Assembly (NCBI GenBank): GCA_018398575.1
Contig: JAGTXZ010000005.1
Coordinates: forward strand, 2,356,001 to 2,420,000
DNA length: 64,000 nucleotides
Direction: 5' to 3'
DNA from: Ampelomyces quisqualis
Lineage: Eukaryota; Ascomycota; Dothideomycetes; Pleosporales; Phaeosphaeriaceae
Shown in pieces: positions 58,236 through 64,000 of the stretch (positions are counted from its first letter, which is position 1; the number at the start of each line of letters is the position of its first letter). Below the pieces are notes generated by a model, which worked only from the letters and a program-made list of their open reading frames with translations, had not been told where the DNA came from and ran no database searches. The translations under genes were made by a program, and so were the position numbers.

Positions 58236-60480
58236 AATTAACTCTCTTCTTTTAACGCATCTTTAGAGTTTATAGCTATACTAGAGGGTACTACTTTCTC
58301 CCCCTCCTACAAAAAAAGAGGCTCTTTCTCTTTTCTAATTTTCTAATTAATTAACGCTCTGTTACTGCTATTTGTTATTTTTCTCTTACTTAACTAGTGT
58401 GTTGTTAGGCGCGTTATTTTAACTGCGCGTTACCTAAGCTTTTATTAAAACTTCTACCTTACCTTTGCTTCTAGACTTCTACACTATCTTTCTAAGCCTG
58501 TTAATTACTTTACTTAGCATAGATTTCTACGCTACTACTTAATATTGCCTGCTTATTTGTTTTTTACTGCGCCTAACACTACCTCTGCCTGCTCCTTAAT
58601 CTCCTTATAGGTAATAGCCTAGTCCTAAGAGCAGCCTGTAGCACTCTTCTACTCCTCTTCTATCTAGTAAGGCTGCTAAGGCTTTAGCTGTAGTATATAG
58701 GCTATTACCTAAGCTACTACTATTTAGAGAGCTGTCTGCTAAGCCTAAGGTTACTAAGAGAATTTTGCCTACTCTCTAAACTCTTCTAACAACTCCTCTA
58801 CTACCTCTGCCTAACGCTGCTGCCCTAGCTACAATTAATAAGCTTCTTTAGTAGCTTAAGCACACATTGCTTTAAAATTCTTGCCTACGTAGTTCTATTC
58901 TGCGTCTATTATACTTGCCTATTACTGTTACTTTAGAGTCTAGTAATAAGTTCTATAATACAGCACAGTTAATCTTTAGAGATTTGCCTAGTTTCTCTAA
59001 TAATAGCCTAGGCTTCCTTAATAGCAACCTAGGCTTCTCTAACAACAACTTAGGCTTTCTTAAGTTGTCTATTAAAGTTCTAACAACTCTCTAGGCTTAT
59101 AGTAAGCTAGCTAAGACTTAGGGTATAAGTAATAATAAGCTTTAAGCTTAGATAGCCTAGCATTACATACTAACTCTAATAGCCTCTCTGCCTACCCCTT
59201 AGTCTATTACTTAGATATCTCCTGCAAAACTAATCTTCTCTAGCTATTGTAGCAATAAGACTTCTAAGCTTTACATCTATAAGAAGGTTACTTCCTCTTA
59301 TAATACTATCTATAACTAACGTAAGCAAATTCTAAATATCTTATTAGCTATTTTAAACTAATTTATTTGTAGTTATAGTAATATTATCTAGCTAGATTAC
59401 TATTAAGGTTATTACTTAGCTCTAGCACATACCTTTTAAGGTTAAGACTAATAGAAGAAGCCTTTCTCTGCTGCTTGTTAACTGCGCCCTATCTTCTAAG
59501 CTTATAAAAGAGAGTAGATGTATGCTAGCTATCTAGTTTAACTCCTTTAACATAAAGACTAATAGATTTTTAGTTAAGGATTACTTTTGCTTAGGCATAG
59601 GCTGCAACTTTCTTAAGGACAACCTAGCTACACTTATTCTATATTATAGTTAGTCTACTTATATATACTCTAACTCTAGCTAGTATAACGTTTAGCCTTA
59701 TAGCTATTGCGCAAAGAGCAATTGCAAATACGCTTTTAGTAAGTGTTATAGTATTATTTATAATAGAAAGCAGCTGCTCTATAGTACTTACACTAACTGC
59801 TTCTATAATATAGGCTTTTAGGCTTATTCCTATATAGGTAAGTCGCTAACTGTTATTTAGAAATACTTTTCTTTAGAGGCTCCTTTTAGAATTGCGCTAA
59901 TATTGTAGTAACTTAAGTAATTCTAAGCAATCTATTAATTAAAATAGCCTAGACGCTTGCAATATCCTGCTAACACTGCCTATTTCTACTGCATAGAGTG
60001 TTAGGAAATATGCGTCTTACTCTTAGTTTTTTGTTTTAACCTACTAAGCTACTGTAAGGTTTAATTAGAGTTTGTTTGTTTAGAGTAGGCTGCTGCGTAA
60101 TATACCTAATAACAAGAGCTATTGCAGTAGAGGGTCTTGCGTAAGTAAAGAGCTGCTAGAGCTCTCTAATAATAGCAACTCTAATTTTAATCCTAGTTAG
60201 GCTGTTAAACTAGATTCTAAATCTAGTTCTAAAGATAAAGCTAGTAACTCTATAGATACTGTTGCTAAGAATAATGTTAATAATAGGGATAAGATAGAGG
60301 TTAATATTAATATACTTGTTAATGCTAGAAATAATACTGCTGCGTCTTCTAAAGCTTTAGTATATTTAGAAGTTTAGGCTTATATACCTTGTAGCGTAGC
60401 GCTAATATAGCTTTTAAATAGTAAATATATAGGCTTGTTTTACTAGTGTTACTTCTAATAGCTAGTAAGATTATGATAAA
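58236..60480 (+). pseudogene. Plus-strand Cys-rich coding relic P2 with Asn/Leu repeats
   Basis: Starts after a CCCCCTCC/AAAAAGAGG stretch near 58292-58325 that resembles one near 56094-56130. Reading TAA/TAG as Gln: a short protein repeat SNNSLGFLN / NSNLGF / SNNNLGF at 58990-59062; a possible C2H2-like finger, YCSNKTSKLYIYKKVTSSYN, near 59245-59310, followed by QRKQILNILLAIL; a Cys-rich part near 59590-59830 (YCAKSNCKYAFSKCY); a Ser/Asn-rich tail to about 60370. The finger plus helix weakly recalls fungal OrsD-like (DUF3505) zinc-finger proteins; this is tentative. It may be an accessory gene of H or a separate repeat. Confidence 0.35.
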
Positions 60481-60499
60481 CTGCGTCTATTATATACCT

Positions 60500-63400
60500 T
60501 TCTTTACTATCTATTTTTGTTCTTATAGATACTTTAAAGCTATTCTAACAACTTTGTATCTAGATCTATTAAAGTTTAGGTTTTTAACAATACGCACTCT
60601 AACAGCTCTTTAGCGCGTCTCTACTAATTGTTCCAAATCTAAATTTTTATTCTTATCTACCTTAGTAGTATTCTTAAGCCTCTTAGAACTCTAGCGCGCT
60701 ACTAATTCTCCTACTAGTTGTAGGATATCCTGCCTATAGCTAGGGAGCGCCTAGTTTCTAGTGTTGTTAGTAGATAGGCTCTAGTTAATAAGCTTTAGGT
60801 TTACTTTAGTGCGCTAATAGAACTTCTTTAACCTATTACCTAGCGTATAGCTTTAAAACAGTGCTCTATTAAGCTCCTTAAGGTTGTACTACCCCTTCTC
60901 TCTAACTTTATGTATTCTAAATAGCCCCTGCCATTTTAGAAGAAACTTACTAAGTACTAATTAGTTGTTGTTGTAGTAGGAATCCCTAAGCAAAACTAAG
61001 TTGCTAACCTTTAGTTTGTCTACTCTAGTAACTCTATTCTTATTAAAGTAGTCCTTATTGTTATTCCTTAGTTAGACTATTCTAGTAATAGACTCTTGCA
61101 ACCTAATATCTCTCTTTTTAAATTAGTAAGCCTTTATAGCTAAGAGCAAAGTAGTATTAGTTACTCCTTTCTAGAGTAGAGTCTGCTAGGTTAGTATACA
61201 CAATTTAATAGGTAGTACGTACTTGCGACTACATATAAGAAACGCTAGAGTCTTTCTAGTTATACACTTAACACTAGTCTAATTAGCCTACAGTACGCAG
61301 TCTAAGTAGTTAACCTATATCCTGCTAAGCTTCTTTAAAGCATCTACTATTAGCGCGTGTCCTTGTTTAATTAAGCCTTAATCCTATAGATAATAGGCGC
61401 TAGCTACTACTCTATAGATTCCAAATTGCTGTTGCAAGTTAATTAGTAGATAATTGTTTTTAGAGCCTCTATTAACTAAAATTTTAAGTAGTAGGCCCTA
61501 TTAGTAGAACACTTTTCTTTCTAGAAACTTAACAATAGATGCTAAGTCTGCGTTTAATAGGGCTTTAGCTTCAGCCTACTATGTTATAGTGTATTAGGCT
61601 ACTACAAGAAACTTCTTGCCTCTAGCTAGAGGTATATAGACTACGTCTATAGATATCTAGCTAAAGGGCATTGTTAGAGAGGTTATTAGCTAGAGTTCCT
61701 CTTAAACTGTTGCTAAGGTGTGTACTTAATACTCTAGGCATAACTTAACGTAGGATTTAGCATTCTTATATTGTCCTTCCTAATAATAACGCGCCTATAC
61801 CTTACGCTATATACCTTTCTTCTTCTAGTAGCCTAATTTATTGTGCATAGCTTTAATAATAGCTAAATGTTTGTTAAGTTTGTCTATAATTTGCTGCAGC
61901 AGGCGCTCTTTAGTTAGTATTAAGAACAGGTACCTCTTTCTTACTGTTAATTTAAGTGCTCTTCTTGTAAACTTTTTTATTTTAGCTCTTAAAAGACTAT
62001 TAGGCTAACAGCAGAATAGAATCTAACAAGCCTAAGCCTAAGACTCTTTGCTATAGGCTTTATCTAGCGGGTTTTTCTTAAAACTAACGTTAGCCTTACA
62101 TACTCTATAACATAGATTGCATGCGCGCAGCTATAGAGCAATAGTAAGCTATACTAAATTTAAATAAGCGTTAATAAAATCCTTAATATCCTCCTCTAGC
62201 TTATTAGGTAGCTCTTATTCTAGCTTCTTAGGTCTTCTTAAAAGAGCGTTAGCTACTACGTTTTTCTTGCCTTTAATATAGACTATGTTAAATTCCTATA
62301 TATTAAGAAGTGCTAGCTACTACGTAACAAGAGCTTCTAGCAAGTTAGTTGCACTTTACTAAAGCTATGCAACTAGCGTCTTTGCGTCTATTTCTACAAT
62401 AAACTCTATCCTATACAAGTAGGTCTAAAACTTCTTTAGTGCTAGAAGTAGGGCTTTGCATTTATGTTTTCCTAAGTCCTAGTTTTGTTTAGATTTAGAC
62501 TAAACCCTACTTTTGTACTAGATAGGGTGCTAACAACTCTTTAGATCTAGCTGTATAAGAACTGCGCCCTAATTCTTTTTACTACTATTAATAGAAACAA
62601 TAATTAGGAGTAATAGCTTGTTATAAGAGATAGAGATAAGTACTAGCGTAGAGTATAGCACGTGTTCTAATCTGTCTATTGCGCCCTATTGTTCTAAAGA
62701 CTACTTAAAGAGCGCGTTCTTGCGTAGCAGGTAGAATAGCAGCTCTAAAACAATAGCAAAATGCTTAATCTATACTCTGTAATATACACATATACTAATA
62801 AACATTTAAACATCTTTCTAGTCTCTATAGAGCATCTAGGAGAGGATTTTCTTAATTTTCTTGTAATTAGGATAGCAGCTAGCAGCGTTAACCTAATAAC
62901 CTACTACAATTATAGACGCGTAGCAGAAATCTAATTTGTAACCTAATATTATTACTCCTACGCATTTAATGTCTGCTAACACAGCGTCTATATTGCAGAG
63001 GTGCTCTGCAACGTATTTTCTAATACCTAGTTTAATCTCTACTCTATTATAGTAGCACTTTAGTCTCTTAATACAAACGTTATCTAGGTAAGGTCTATAG
63101 CGTTCTAGAATATAATCTTAGCATATCTTAGTTATAACGCGTACAAATTTAGCAACTAAATTTATTATACCTATAGGCAGCGTACACTAGCGCACTAGTC
63201 TAATAGGTATATAGAACGCTATTACGTCCTAAGAGTTCTTGTGTAACTCTACTTAATTGTATCCTAAGAAGAAGTTAAGCAAGCTTATAATTACGCAACT
63301 AGCAAAATCTTCTGCAAATTTATCTAGATTAGGTAGTAGGTTTACGTTACAAATTATAACTTTATTAATCTTTTGCGCATTGTTAATAAGTTAATATCCT

Positions 63401-64000
63401 TTGTCTTTCTTAGCTACTAGAAACTATAGGTTTTGGTACTAGCTTCTGTATAGTTTAAGAGCCCCTTAGTTAATACCTTTTTGTACCATTTTAACTACTA
63501 CGTCTCTAAGTTTTCAGGGGATAAGGAATTAGTTAGCTTGCTACGCCTTATAAGGAATAGTGTTAATTTTAATTAAGAGTACTACCTTATAGCTAACTTG
63601 TCTTAATTTACTAAAGTTCTAGGCTAGGGCAGCTTCTTATTAGTATAGTAGCTCCTCTAGTATAGCTTACTCTTATAGGAGCAAGTCTAAAGAGATCTTT
63701 ATCTTTAACAGGCGTTTAGGCATAAGCCTTATGCCTCTAGGGAACTTTGCGTATTGTAGCTTAAAGTAGCTTAAGAATAGAGCGTTCTCCTTGTTTAGTA
63801 CCTATTAAATACGCGCATACTCTTTCTAATCTTTATACCTAGTAATATCTCTTAAGGTTTATCTTAAGTTGTCTACTAGCTAGACCTTTTAAGTTTTTTA
63901 CTTATGTAAAGTGCTAACGTTAAAGGAAACGTTGTTTAATTATAGATTAGTTATACGCTTTAGCTAAATTATTATTACTTTAATAGGTAACTTCTTCTTG
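60500..64000 (-). pseudogene. Gypsy pol relic H (RT, RNase H, integrase), runs off the window
   Basis: Minus-strand gypsy Pol of a different lineage from A, B and C. RT: LQFLVAKKDKGYQLINNAQK near 63380-63440 (usual form FLV.KKDGGYRLI..AQ), GYNQVEL near 63240 and YLDN at 63079-63090 (first Asp kept, second lost). RNase H region at about 62200-62700. Integrase: Cys pair region VKLCLEYQ near 61730-61760 (second Cys to Tyr), ISIDVVYIPLARGKKFLVVA near 61610-61665 with the first Asp kept, and ILVNRGSKNN near 61450-61475, where the second Asp is Asn. The C-terminal part reaches about 60600. Gag and the 5' end are outside the window. No LTR was identified. Confidence 0.82.

Noticed and set aside
1..64000. 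Reading TAA and TAG as Gln restores long proteins, which looks like a ciliate-type genetic code.
   Set aside because: The same sites are Gln codons in less mutated copies, catalytic residues and zinc ligands are lost in parallel, and LTR pairs differ by the same CpA to TpA change. RIP explains all of this.
1..64000. AT richness from CpG methylation decay or a mitochondrial origin.
   Set aside because: CpG steps (GCGC, ACGCG) remain frequent while CpA and TpG are depleted. There are no mitochondrial genes, and nuclear LTR elements fill the window.
1..64000. Subtelomeric location.
   Set aside because: No TTAGGG or CCCTAA array and no clear telomere-linked helicase were seen.

Overview
This window is a gene-free block of AT-rich fungal heterochromatin: nested, dead transposable elements mutated by repeat-induced point mutation (RIP). 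Paired LTRs of the same element differ mostly by C/T and G/A transitions, nearly always CpA to TpA or the complement. CpG is largely kept. In-frame stops are almost all TAA or TAG where Gln codons (CAA, CAG) would stand, and TGA is rare. This points to a filamentous ascomycete (Pezizomycotina). I see no host gene, tRNA or rRNA, and no open frame longer than about 70 codons.

Layout. 1-2995 is the right end of a chromodomain-bearing Ty3/gypsy element (A2). 2996-4447 is an unrecognised coding relic. 4448-8530 is a gypsy element (E) cut off at its integrase. 8684-8833 is a short tandem repeat. 8840-11806, 18883-19067 and 34122-34560 are pieces of one minus-strand coding relic (D), split by gypsy element C1 (11807-18877) and gypsy element B (19068-34116). 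The 5' LTR of B is itself split by gypsy element A (26784-33897), the least damaged copy. 34561-41950 is very AT-rich relic DNA holding a pogo-type transposase and two tandem-repeat patches. A Plavaka-like (KDZ-type) transposase on the plus strand (about 41960-56090) is split by a Ty1/copia element F (43464-55480), which carries gypsy element C2 (43709-50485), a relative of C1, just inside its 3' LTR. 56090-60480 holds plus-strand Cys-rich coding relics, and 60500-64000 a minus-strand gypsy pol (H) running off the window.

Five-base target-site duplications fix the nesting: GTACT for B, AGACG for A, TATTC for C1, GCAAG for C2, ATAGT for F. Taking each insertion out rejoins the host sequence; for C1 and B in D, and F in the Plavaka gene, the frame is restored.

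The most interesting signal is an extra coding region on the strand opposite to pol, between the chromodomain and the 3' LTR, in several of these gypsy elements. In A and A2 it is a Cys-cluster plus coiled-coil ORF of about 235 and 222 codons. In C2 it is a 170-codon ORF with two CxxC units and a coiled coil. In C1 the same slot holds an unrelated 108-codon ORF, and the U3 half of the LTR differs too, although gag, pol and R-U5 match C2. B has a larger antisense block in this slot, and H may as well.
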